A stretch of 64,000 nucleotides of DNA. Source: Mesorhizobium sp. RMAD-H1. GTDB taxonomy: Bacteria > Pseudomonadota > Alphaproteobacteria > Rhizobiales > Rhizobiaceae. The stretch spans positions 186,001 through 250,000 of the forward strand of contig NZ_JACHWN010000006.1 of assembly GCF_014191375.1 (NCBI RefSeq). Reading direction: 5' to 3'. The notes under the pieces are model-generated. The model did no database searches and had not been told where the DNA came from. It saw nothing but the letters and a program-made list of their open reading frames with translations. Every line of letters starts with the position of its first letter. Position 1 is the stretch's first letter. The position numbers and the translations under genes were made by a program. Of this stretch, positions 25,685 to 33,922 are shown piece after piece.

Positions 25685-25768
25685 TGCCGATAGGATCCGG
25701 AGCTGTAAAAACCGGCTTCAGGGACATGGGAAAAGGACATGGTGGTGACCTGACCTCCGGCGCGGCGC

Positions 25769-26617
25769 TCAGTTCGCGCCGAATGTCGGAGTGAGATCGA
25801 GTTTGCTCCATTTTTCGGAGAGCGTCTTGATTACCCCGGCTTCGGCGGCGGATTTGATGGCGGCGTCGAATTTCTCCTTCAGTTCCGTCTCGCCCTTGCG
25901 CATGCCCATGGCCACCTCGGTCGCCAGCATCGCGCCTTTCAGAAGCGGTCCCGTCATCTGGAGATCTTCATTGCCTGGCTTCATCAGCATGGAGGTCTCA
26001 TAGACACCGCTGTCGAAGCCGGCATCGATGCGCCCGGCCTTGAGGTCTAGGTCGCGTTCGGGAGAATTCTTGTAGGTGCGCACCGTCACGTCATCGCCGA
26101 AATAGGCCTTGATGAGCTGCTCCTGGCTGGTCGAGCCGACGACGCCAACGGTCTTGCCCTTCAATGTCTTGCCGATTTCCGTCATCACCGCATCGGCCTT
26201 GGCATGATCGTTAAGGTTGAGCCGTTCCCCGGTCATGGGCAGTTCCGGCACGCTGCCATCCTTCAGGATCAGGAAGCTGGCGACGCCGCTGGCATAGGGC
26301 ACGGTGAAATCGACGACCTTCCTGCGCTTTTCATTGATGCCGAGGGTCATGACGAGATCGAATTTTCCGGCATTCAGGCTCGGAATGAGGCTGTTCCATT
26401 CGCCGGTGATCAATTCGCACTCGACCTGCGCCCGTTTGCACAGATCCTCGACCAGATCGACGTCGAATCCGGACAATTTTCCGCTGGAATCGATCATGTT
26501 CCAGGGCGGAAAGGCGCCTTCGATGCCCACCTTGACATGGGTCCAGTCCTTGGCGTGCACGGCGGTCGCCGTAAAGGACAATGTTGCTGCGAGGATCGCC
26601 AGCATCAGTTTTTTCAT
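25769..26617 (-). CDS. Polar amino acid ABC transporter substrate-binding protein 1
   Basis: 282-aa family-3 periplasmic binding protein. Signal peptide about residues 1-22 (MKKLMLAILAATLSFTATAVHA). Mature motifs: GIEGAFPPWN, GFDVDLVEDLC, WNSLIPSLNAGKFDLVM, NEKRRKVVDFT and KWSKLDLTPTFG. Start at 26617 is preferred over 26623 because AGGGGA lies 8 bp before it but only about 2 bp from the other ATG. Encoded between the M28-like peptidase gene and the permeases. Confidence 0.88.
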   Translation of the reverse strand: MKKLMLAILAATLSFTATAVHAKDWTHVKVGIEGAFPPWNMIDSSGKLSGFDVDLVEDLCKRAQVECELITGEWNSLIPSLNAGKFDLVMTLGINEKRRKVVDFTVPYASGVASFLILKDGSVPELPMTGERLNLNDHAKADAVMTEIGKTLKGKTVGVVGSTSQEQLIKAYFGDDVTVRTYKNSPERDLDLKAGRIDAGFDSGVYETSMLMKPGNEDLQMTGPLLKGAMLATEVAMGMRKGETELKEKFDAAIKSAAEAGVIKTLSEKWSKLDLTPTFGAN

Positions 26618-26677
26618 GGTCATTCCCCTTTTATTGTGAGGCCATCGGCCTCGATTGCTTTGGGCCGTTCGGCCGTT

Positions 26678-28360
26678 TCAACTCAATGCCGCTTCCAGGG
26701 CCCTGTTCGCCTCCCGCACGGCATGGATGACGCGGTTGCGTGTTTGCCGCGCATGCACGGCATGGAAAGGCAGCTCGGCCGAACCCGCCGGCTGGCGCGC
26801 GAGCTCGCGGAGCCCCTCGAGCGACGGCCAGGCCGGTTGCGGCAAGGCAGGATCGTGATGGAAGCGTTCGCCGCTCGTATAGTTGAGCGGCACCAGCAGG
26901 CGCGAGGCGCGCATCAGCGCGGCGTTGATGCGCGTCGCCTCGGCATCGGATGCCGATTGCGATTTTGCGAGCAGGCTCGCAGCATTGTCCCGAAGCGCCG
27001 ACACCACCGCATCCAGCGCGCCGATGTCCAGCCTGTCGGCCAGCTCGGCGCGAAGCCGGCCTATTTCCGCGCCGAGAGCGGCGGCATAGGCGGTGTAATC
27101 ATAGGGCAAGACGCGGGCTGTCAGCAGGCGCTGCAGGACCAGGAGAACGATCCGCGTATCGCGGACGAGGTTCTGCGGGTCGATATGTTCGATCGTGTCA
27201 TGCGGCGTATGCCACCACCAGCCCAGCGCGGTCAGCATCTTGACCGGACCCGGCGGCTGATGGCTGAGGCTGCCGAACATGGAGGGAATGCCGATGCCCC
27301 AGAAGGACTGGTCGGCGGCTCGGCCATGGCGCCGGCCGGCATGTTTCTGGCCGCTGACGGCTGCGACCGCGTCGAAGGCCACAGCTTTCAGCTCATCAAC
27401 GACGCCAGAGTTGGTCAGGATGCTGGCCCCTGCCCCGCCGGTGGAATCGACATTGACATGGGCGACGCAGCGCCGCTCTAGCTCATCCCAATATTCGTCC
27501 GCATACCACGCGGAACCGGAATAACGCCCATGCGAATGGCCGGACCAGAAGCAGATGCGCAATCCCCTGCGCCAGGAGCCGCGCTCAGCGGCGAGCAGGC
27601 GGGCGGCCTCCAGCATGGTGGCATTGGCGCCGCCATTGTCCATCACACCGTAGTGCCAGGTGTCGTGATGACCGGAGAACAGCACGAAGGGCTCGCCGCG
27701 CGCGCCTCCCGGGGCACCAAGTTCGGCGACGAGCAGCGGCGTCTTGCGCCAGCCGGTATCGACCTCCGCCTGAATGGTGACCTCGACTGTCTCACCAAGC
27801 CGGCAGCGCTGGCGCAGGACAGCGCCCTCCTCCCGTGGCACGGAGCAGATCACCGCCGAGGGAAGATTGGCACGCGTGCGATGCGAAGGGCTGCCCCAGA
27901 TCGGCGACACGCACATTTCATAGAGATGTTCATTGGGGCTGATGTGGAGCTGACCGGCCGCGCCTGCGGCGCTGGCAAGGGCCGCCACCTCCTCCGTCGC
28001 TATGCCATCGACGAGGACGATCTTTCCCTTCACATCGGCGGAAGCGAAATCCGCCTCGGTCCCCTCGCCCACATAGGCGAGCGTGGCCGAGACCCCGGCT
28101 TGAGGGGACGGGGCGGACATGGAATGGGTGATGCAGCGCAGGCTCTCACCATCCATAACAACACGCGCCTTGCCTGGCAGACTGATATAGGCATCGTGCT
28201 CGATCAGCCTGGTCTGATAGCCGTAGCTCTTCATCCTCGGTTCCAGGTAGCGGAAGCTTTCCAGTTCCTCGGGCGTACCGGACAGCTTAACCCTTCGCGA
28301 AAATTCGCTGATATGGGCCATCAGTCTTTCCGTATCCGGCAGCAAACCCGTCTCAGGCAT
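26678..28360 (-). CDS. M28-family peptidase-like protein
   Basis: 560-aa protein: an N-terminal region, a PA-like insert (about 95-215) and an M28 zinc-peptidase fold (about 220-450). The first zinc ligands are present (GHHDTW with His232, and Asp241 in DNGGAN), and a later Asp in NVDSTGG. Where active M28 enzymes have the Glu-Glu pair (general base plus ligand) this protein reads FWSGHSHGRYSGS, without Glu. It may use His residues, have altered chemistry, or be inactive. The start at 28360 (MPETGLLPD) overlaps the AbgB-like gene by 8 bp. Likely works with that amidohydrolase on peptide-like substrates imported by the ABC system. Confidence 0.78.
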   Translation of the reverse strand: MPETGLLPDTERLMAHISEFSRRVKLSGTPEELESFRYLEPRMKSYGYQTRLIEHDAYISLPGKARVVMDGESLRCITHSMSAPSPQAGVSATLAYVGEGTEADFASADVKGKIVLVDGIATEEVAALASAAGAAGQLHISPNEHLYEMCVSPIWGSPSHRTRANLPSAVICSVPREEGAVLRQRCRLGETVEVTIQAEVDTGWRKTPLLVAELGAPGGARGEPFVLFSGHHDTWHYGVMDNGGANATMLEAARLLAAERGSWRRGLRICFWSGHSHGRYSGSAWYADEYWDELERRCVAHVNVDSTGGAGASILTNSGVVDELKAVAFDAVAAVSGQKHAGRRHGRAADQSFWGIGIPSMFGSLSHQPPGPVKMLTALGWWWHTPHDTIEHIDPQNLVRDTRIVLLVLQRLLTARVLPYDYTAYAAALGAEIGRLRAELADRLDIGALDAVVSALRDNAASLLAKSQSASDAEATRINAALMRASRLLVPLNYTSGERFHHDPALPQPAWPSLEGLRELARQPAGSAELPFHAVHARQTRNRVIHAVREANRALEAALS

Positions 28361-29777
28361 CGGCCTTCTCCGGAAGGGGCGGCTCGACGTCATCCGGGAT
28401 CGGGTTGACGAACGGGGTGCCCTCAAGGCGCTTGCGATGATCGGCCTTGGCAGCCTCGATGAGATCAGGCCGGGTGATGAGGTCGACCGCCGTGGACGCC
28501 ATCACCTTTGCCGCATGCTCCATGCCCTTGTGCGCCGCCGGCAGCTTGCCCTGCGCCACCAACTGCCAGGAATGGCCCGGCGTGCCGATCGCATAAGTGG
28601 CGCCGCGCATCTGGACCGTCGGCACGACCCAGCTCACCGTGCCGACATCGGTCGAGCCGACGAGGGTCCCGTCGCCGCTGTCGGGCGGGAAGATGCTGTC
28701 GCAGAGCGCCAGCCCCTTTTTCGGGGTCAGGCCGAAACGCCTGTAGGAGGCGGCGATGTCCTCCGCCGAGAAGGTCGCCTGGAATTTCCGAGCGGTCTCG
28801 TGATCGGGCTCGCTGAACCGCGCCGGGCCGAGACGCTCCAGATGCGCGTGCATCAATTGTTCGAGCGGCGTGTTACCGACCAGATTGGCGTCGCCGCTGA
28901 GGACTCGGCTGCGCACCGTCGTCTCGGTCATCAGCGCGGCGCCTTCCGCCACCTTCTTCACCCGCTCCACGAGGCTGTTGAGCTCCGGCAGGGTCCGCGC
29001 CCGCACGAGATAGCGCACGGTGGCGCGCGCCTGCACCACATTCGGCGCCGAACCGCCGGTATCGGTCACCGCATAATGGATGCGCGCCGTCGAGGGCATG
29101 TGCTCGCGCATATAGTTCACGCCGACATTCATCAGCTCGACGGCGTCGAGCGCGCTACGCCCGAGATGCGGCGTCGCCGATGCATGCGAGGCGCGCCCGC
29201 TGAAATGGAAATTGATCTCGTTGCAGGCGAGCGACAGCGGCTTGTTCACGCCGGTAAAGGCCGCCGGATGCCAGGAAATGGCGATATCGACATCATCGAA
29301 GACGCCGGCGCGGACCATGAAGCCCTTGGAGGAGCCGCCCTCCTCCGCCGGGCAGCCATAATAGCGCACCCGCCCCTTCAGCCCGTACGCGGCGAGATAA
29401 TCCTTGACCGCGGCGGCGGCCAGCATCGATGCCGACCCCAGGAGATTGTGGCCGCAGCCATGGCCGTTGCCGCCCTCCACCAGCGGTCGCTCTTCCGCCA
29501 GGCCCGCCACCTGGCTCAAGCCCGGAAGCGCATCGAACTCGCCCAATATGGCGATCACGGGTCCGCCCTCGCCCGCCTCGCCCATCACCGCCGTCGGCAG
29601 ACCGGCGACCCCGCGCGTGACGCGGAAGCCTTCCTTTTCCAGGAGAAGGGCATGCTCGTTCGAGGATCTATATTCCTCGTAATTCGTCTCGGGCGTATCC
29701 CACACGCGATCGCTCAGTTCGAAGAACGCCTCGCGCTTGGCCTCGACCATATCCCAGACTTCACCCGAATTTCGCAT
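28353..29777 (-). CDS. M20-family amidohydrolase, AbgB-like
   Basis: About 474-aa metal-dependent amidohydrolase of peptidase family M20, subgroup of AbgB (p-aminobenzoyl-glutamate hydrolase subunit). Metal motifs GEFDALPGLSQ, HGCGHNLLG and CPAEEGGSSKG appear in order, with the lid/dimerisation domain around FHFSGRASHASATPHLGRSALDA. Cleaves an N-acyl or aryl amide bond of an amino acid. First gene of the operon facing a GntR regulator; two perfect palindromes lie in the divergent region. Start at 29777 chosen over 29780, as it gives better spacing from AGGGGA. The exact substrate is not identifiable from sequence. Confidence 0.85.
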   Translation of the reverse strand: MRNSGEVWDMVEAKREAFFELSDRVWDTPETNYEEYRSSNEHALLLEKEGFRVTRGVAGLPTAVMGEAGEGGPVIAILGEFDALPGLSQVAGLAEERPLVEGGNGHGCGHNLLGSASMLAAAAVKDYLAAYGLKGRVRYYGCPAEEGGSSKGFMVRAGVFDDVDIAISWHPAAFTGVNKPLSLACNEINFHFSGRASHASATPHLGRSALDAVELMNVGVNYMREHMPSTARIHYAVTDTGGSAPNVVQARATVRYLVRARTLPELNSLVERVKKVAEGAALMTETTVRSRVLSGDANLVGNTPLEQLMHAHLERLGPARFSEPDHETARKFQATFSAEDIAASYRRFGLTPKKGLALCDSIFPPDSGDGTLVGSTDVGTVSWVVPTVQMRGATYAIGTPGHSWQLVAQGKLPAAHKGMEHAAKVMASTAVDLITRPDLIEAAKADHRKRLEGTPFVNPIPDDVEPPLPEKADA

Positions 29778-29807
29778 CATTCCCCTGAGCGTTTCGCAAT
29801 GGTTCCC

Positions 29808-29825
29808 AAAATTGGCGCCAATTTT
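29808..29825. promoter_or_regulatory. Perfect 18-bp palindrome, likely operator
   Basis: AAAATTGGCGCCAATTTT, fully symmetric, about 30 bp upstream of the AbgB-like gene. A likely site for the GntR-family regulator encoded opposite. Confidence 0.6.
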
Positions 29826-29839
29826 AGATACAAAAATGA

Positions 29840-29860
29840 TTTACGCAATGGCTGCGTAAA
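29840..29860. promoter_or_regulatory. Second perfect inverted repeat, likely operator
   Basis: TTTACGCA-N5-TGCGTAAA, 8-bp perfect arms, 70 bp upstream of the GntR gene and between the two divergent promoters. Confidence 0.6.
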
Positions 29861-29929
29861 ATTATTTTGTCTGCCATCATCCGCCAAACGAATCCGTCGC
29901 GGAAAATAGGGAAAAGCCGGGGAGAGACA

Positions 29930-30568
29930 ATGAACCTGTCGAAAGCCAAATCCGGGGCGGCCCGGAAATCCGCCGATGTCACGGACCTGATTCTGCACGA
30001 CATTCTCGCCGGCACGCTCGCGCCGGGCACATGGTTGAAGCAGATCGATCTCGAGCAGCGTTACAACTGCACGCGGCAGGAAGTCCGGCGCGCGCTTGAC
30101 CGGCTGGTGCAGAAGCGGCTCGTCGAGCATGTGCCCAATCGCGGCTACCATGTCTTCGAACCGGATGGCCGCCAGGCGGATGAGGTGAGCGAGATCCGCG
30201 TCATTCTCGAAACCGGCGTGGCCGGCAGGATCATTGCCAACGCTTCCGATCCGATCATCAGGAAGTTGCGCGATCTGGCGCGCCGTTTCGATGATCTCAT
30301 CATGAACGGGACGATGATCGAGCTCTATGAGGCTAATCTCGCCTTCCACCACGCATTGCTATCGTTATGCGGCAATCGCGAACTGGTGAGTCTTGTCGCC
30401 GAGATCAGGCAGAGGACGTCCTCCGCGCCGGTCTCGCAGTGGAAGACGCGGGCGCGGATCGAGCAGTCATCACGCGAACACCACCAGATGATCGATGCGC
30501 TTGCCGCTGGCGATATCCAAGAGCTGAAGCGTCTGACCGTCCAGCATATCAGGCAGTCGGGGACTTGA
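29930..30568 (+). CDS. GntR-family regulator, FadR/FCD type
   Basis: 212-aa regulator: winged helix (about 15-80; LILHDILAGTLAPGTWLKQIDLEQRY, then TRQEVRRALDRLVQKRLVEHVPNRGYHVFE) and an all-helical FCD ligand-binding domain (about 90-205). Divergent from the AbgB-like/ABC operon and therefore its probable repressor, with a carboxylate or amino acid as inducer. Start at 29930 follows GGGGAGAG; an in-frame ATG at 29867 would lie close to the second palindrome. Confidence 0.9.
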   Translation: MNLSKAKSGAARKSADVTDLILHDILAGTLAPGTWLKQIDLEQRYNCTRQEVRRALDRLVQKRLVEHVPNRGYHVFEPDGRQADEVSEIRVILETGVAGRIIANASDPIIRKLRDLARRFDDLIMNGTMIELYEANLAFHHALLSLCGNRELVSLVAEIRQRTSSAPVSQWKTRARIEQSSREHHQMIDALAAGDIQELKRLTVQHIRQSGT

Positions 30569-30571
30569 ACC

Positions 30572-31792
30572 TCAAATGCCACCGACCAGCACGCCGCCTG
30601 CCGCCGCGACGAGGACGACGATCCATGGCGGGAATTTCCAGACCGTGAGCAGGACAAAGCAGGTGACGGCCAGCGCGAATTCATACGGGCCGACAATGGC
30701 ACTCACCCAGACCGGGTTGTAAAGCGCGGCACCGAGAATACCGACGACGGCCGCATTGGCGCCGCGCATGAGCGCCTGGGCGCTTGCCCGTGCACGAAAC
30801 GCATCCCAGAACGGAATGATCCCGATCAGGAGCAGGAAGCCGGGCAGGAACACCGCGACAAGGGCGATGGCGGCGCCCCACAGGCCGTTGGGTGCGGGCC
30901 CGAGCACAGTGCCGAGATAGACAGCGAAGGTGAACAGCGGACCGGGCACCGCCTGCGCCGCACCATAGCCGGCGAGGAACGCACTTGCCGATACCCAGCC
31001 GGGCCGCACGACCTCAGCCTCGAGCAGCGGCAATACGACATGGCCGCCACCGAAGACCAGCGATCCGGCACGATAGAAGGCATCGAAGACGGCGAGGCTC
31101 TGGCTGGACAGGGCTGCGGCGACAAGCGGCAAACCGAGCAGCAGAATGAAGAACGCGGCAAGCGCCGCCGCACCCGCGGCGCGCGAGACGGGAAAGCGCA
31201 CATGACCGGTGACGGCTTCTCCCGGTGCCCGGCACAGCCAAAGCCCGGCAAGGCCGCCGACGATGATGGCCAAGATCTGTCCCATCGATCCCGCGACGAT
31301 GATCACGATCAGCACCGCGGCAAGCGCGATGGTGGCGCGCTCCCTGTCCGGGCATAGGTTCTTCGCCATGCCCCAGACCGCCTGGGCGACAATGGCGACG
31401 GCAACAACCTTGAGCCCGTGAATGATGCCGGAGCCGATCGGCCCGCCGAACCAGGCCGCGCCGAAGGCGAACAGCACGAGCAGGATAGCCGAAGGCAGGG
31501 TAAACGCAGCCCAGGCAGCGGCAGCTCCCAGCGGCCCGCCGCGCAGCAGGCCCAGGGCGAAGCCGGTCTGGCTCGATGCCGGGCCGGGCAGGAACTGGCA
31601 CAAGGCGACCAGATCGGCATAGCCCTTCTCGTCTATCCAGCGCCGGCGCACCACCAGCTCGTCGCGAAAATAGCCGAGATGGGCAATCGGACCGCCGAAG
31701 GAAGTCAGCCCCAGCTTGAGAAAGGCAGCGAAGACCTCGGCCGCGTTTCCTCTCTGGCCGTCACCGGTGGTCGCCATCGCCGCATCACTCAT
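30572..31792 (-). CDS. chrA: Chromate transporter, ChrA family
   Basis: 406-aa inner-membrane protein of the CHR family, long form with two homologous CHR domains (about 20-190 and 225-400). The first contains FLKLGLTSFGGPIAHLGYFR and LCQFLPGPASSQTGFALG; the second contains FGGGHVVLPLLEAEV and AQAVPGPLFTFAVYLG. Exports chromate or a related oxyanion using proton motive force; family-level assignment is strong, the substrate here is inferred. Three bases separate its stop from that of the convergent GntR gene. A 21-codon frame sits directly upstream in the same reading frame. Confidence 0.92.
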   Translation of the reverse strand: MSDAAMATTGDGQRGNAAEVFAAFLKLGLTSFGGPIAHLGYFRDELVVRRRWIDEKGYADLVALCQFLPGPASSQTGFALGLLRGGPLGAAAAWAAFTLPSAILLVLFAFGAAWFGGPIGSGIIHGLKVVAVAIVAQAVWGMAKNLCPDRERATIALAAVLIVIIVAGSMGQILAIIVGGLAGLWLCRAPGEAVTGHVRFPVSRAAGAAALAAFFILLLGLPLVAAALSSQSLAVFDAFYRAGSLVFGGGHVVLPLLEAEVVRPGWVSASAFLAGYGAAQAVPGPLFTFAVYLGTVLGPAPNGLWGAAIALVAVFLPGFLLLIGIIPFWDAFRARASAQALMRGANAAVVGILGAALYNPVWVSAIVGPYEFALAVTCFVLLTVWKFPPWIVVLVAAAGGVLVGGI

Positions 31793-31795
31793 CTT

Positions 31796-31861
31796 TTACC
31801 GCCTCGTTAGCAGGAACGTACCGAACAAACTGCAGAGCGCCAAGAGCGTGGATTTTTTCAT
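31796..31861 (-). CDS. Possible 21-aa leader peptide upstream of chrA
   Basis: A 21-codon frame beginning MKKSTLLALCSLFGTFLL and ending in Arg-Arg then TAA, 3 bp before the chrA ATG. GAGAGG lies just before its ATG. It sits between the endonuclease/phosphatase gene stop (31868) and chrA. It could couple translation of chrA to the upstream gene, or be a chance signal-peptide-like frame. Confidence 0.3.
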   Translation of the reverse strand: MKKSTLLALCSLFGTFLLTRR

Positions 31862-31867
31862 GGCCTC

Positions 31868-32980
31868 TCAAATGTCGAGATCGACCCAGAGTGCGGCATG
31901 GTCCGAGCCAGCCTCCTCCGGGCGCGTCAACTCCGTATAGACATCCCACTTCTTCGGGCGCACGCCCGGCCACATTCCCTTGCGGAAAACGCCACCGGCA
32001 ACCACCCTGGCGTAGAGCGCAGGAGAAAGCAGCATGTAATCGATCTTGTTGGAGGCAGTGCACGGCCCATAGGTACCGGGATAGCCGCCGTCATCAAACG
32101 CGCCATGCTCGGACGCGTCCGTAAGCGAGGTGCCTTCGATCAGCGGCCTGAGAGGATCGCTGTCGGGCGTATCGTTAAGATCGCCGATGACAGCGACATG
32201 TTCGGTGCCCTGCTGGATCAGACCCTCATAGATTTCCGCGATCCGCTCGGCTTGCGCCTTGCGCTTGGCATCGGATGCCGCCTTCCCGCCATAGCCCTTG
32301 CTCTTGAGGTGATTGACCATGACGACGAGCCGCGCGCCCGTCGGCGTCGTGACCTCGAATTCCGGACAGTCGCGCGAGAAGACCGGCTCGCCATTGGGAA
32401 GAAGGTCGTCGACATGGCTGCGCATCGCGCCGATCGGATAGCCCTCGCGGCTCATCAGCCCGACATCGATGCCGCGCTCGTCATTGCCGTCGATCACCAT
32501 GACATGGCGCAACGGCGCGCCGCCAATTGCCGGGAGAATTTCGCGATTGAAGGCGGAAAGCACCGGGCGGCTTTCGGCTTCGACCACGCCGAGCACGTCG
32601 GCCTTGAGATCGCCCATCACCCGTGCCGTATTGCGCATGGCATGCTCGTTGATCGGCTCGTCGCGCAGTTCCAGCGATCCGACCCAATCCGCACGCCCGT
32701 CAGCAACGATCTCCAGCCCACCCGATCTCGGCCGCTTGAGCAGGCCTCCGCGATTGCGCCGCAGGAGGACGAACGGCCCGGTGTCCGACTTCTCCAGCCC
32801 GAGCTCGATCATCAGCCTCGCCATCTCCGCCTTGTCGCTGCCGCTATAGGTTACCTGCCCGAGCAGGCTGTTGAGCGCTGCGAAGCGATCGAGAACGGGA
32901 CGGCCTTCCGCCCAGCTTCCAAGGTTCATCGCCTTGGCGCGGTCGAACAGGTTCTCGACATTGTAGACAGCGAGCCGCAC
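31868..32980 (-). CDS. Endonuclease/exonuclease/phosphatase-family protein
   Basis: About 370-aa protein of the EEP (DNase I-like) superfamily. Motifs: RLAVYNVENLFDRA at the N-terminus, DVLGVVEAESRPVL (metal-binding Glu), VNHLKSKGYGGK, VIGDLNDTPDSD (the DxN pair) and a C-terminal GSDHAALWVDLDI (the HD pair, here SDHAA). All core catalytic positions are present, so it should be an active phosphodiesterase, nuclease or phosphatase. The GTG at 32980 is chosen because GGGGAGG lies 6 bp before it; no ATG fits. No signal peptide. Six bases separate its stop from the chrA leader frame. Confidence 0.85.
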   Translation of the reverse strand: MRLAVYNVENLFDRAKAMNLGSWAEGRPVLDRFAALNSLLGQVTYSGSDKAEMARLMIELGLEKSDTGPFVLLRRNRGGLLKRPRSGGLEIVADGRADWVGSLELRDEPINEHAMRNTARVMGDLKADVLGVVEAESRPVLSAFNREILPAIGGAPLRHVMVIDGNDERGIDVGLMSREGYPIGAMRSHVDDLLPNGEPVFSRDCPEFEVTTPTGARLVVMVNHLKSKGYGGKAASDAKRKAQAERIAEIYEGLIQQGTEHVAVIGDLNDTPDSDPLRPLIEGTSLTDASEHGAFDDGGYPGTYGPCTASNKIDYMLLSPALYARVVAGGVFRKGMWPGVRPKKWDVYTELTRPEEAGSDHAALWVDLDI

Positions 32981-33139
32981 GTGCTCCTCCCCTGGCAACG
33001 AATGATCATTGCATTGTTACATTTCAACGATGCGACAAATCAAAGGGAAGGAGCCAATCAAAAGGAAGCACGGCCAACCATGCAAAAGGGGCGGAGAACA
33101 GCGGTCGCTCTCCGCGGTCATGGTGAGGATTACACCGCA

Positions 33140-33922
33140 TCAATGCGCCGGTTTCGGCCGCCATATCAAAAGCCGGTTCTCCACCAGGGTCACCAGCCAA
33201 TCGACGAGGAGGACGAAGAACGTCAGCACCACCATGCCGGCGAAGACGCCTGTGACGTCGAAGACGCTCTCGGCCTCGTGGATCAGATATCCGAGCCCCG
33301 CCGCCGAGCCCAGATATTCACCGACCACCGCGCCGACCACCGCAAACCCGACGGACGTATGCAGCGAGGAGAACATCCACGACATCGCCGAAGGCAGGTA
33401 GACGTGGCGCAGGAGCTGTCGCCCGTTCATGCCCAGCATCCGCGCATTCGAGAGAACGGTGGGGCTCACCTCCTTGACGCCCTGATAGACGTTGAAGAAG
33501 ACGATGAAGAACACCAACGTCACGCCAAGCGCCACCTTGGACCAGATCCCGAGCCCCAGCCAGAGCGCAAATATCGGCGCCAGCACGACGCGCGGCAGCG
33601 CATTGGCGGCTTTCACATAAGGATCGAAAACGGCTGCGAGCAGGGGCTTGCGCGCAAACCAGAAGCCGATGATCACCCCGCCGACGGAGCCGATGAGGAA
33701 GGCGAGCGCGGCCTCGGTCAGCGTAATGCCGAGATGATACCAGATGGAGCCGTCAGCGAACCAGTCGACGATCCGCCGGCCCACGGCGATGGGTTCGCCA
33801 AAGAAAAAGCTGATGTTCTTGGGATTGCCGAACAGCGTGGTCGTGGAGGCGATGTGCCAGACGATCAGCACGATCGCCGCCACCGACAACTGCAGCAGGA
33901 ACAATATGCGCTTGTCGATCAT
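33140..33922 (-). CDS. ABC transporter permease (SsuC/TauC/NitT type)
   Basis: 260-aa inner-membrane permease: first helix LFLLQLSVAAIVLIVWH, and an EAA-like loop LSNARMLGMNGRQLLRHVYLPSAMSW characteristic of nitrate/sulfonate/taurine/pyrimidine-precursor importers. Start overlaps the ATPase gene end by 4 bp. Third gene of an operon read from 35796. Confidence 0.9.
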   Translation of the reverse strand: MIDKRILFLLQLSVAAIVLIVWHIASTTTLFGNPKNISFFFGEPIAVGRRIVDWFADGSIWYHLGITLTEAALAFLIGSVGGVIIGFWFARKPLLAAVFDPYVKAANALPRVVLAPIFALWLGLGIWSKVALGVTLVFFIVFFNVYQGVKEVSPTVLSNARMLGMNGRQLLRHVYLPSAMSWMFSSLHTSVGFAVVGAVVGEYLGSAAGLGYLIHEAESVFDVTGVFAGMVVLTFFVLLVDWLVTLVENRLLIWRPKPAH

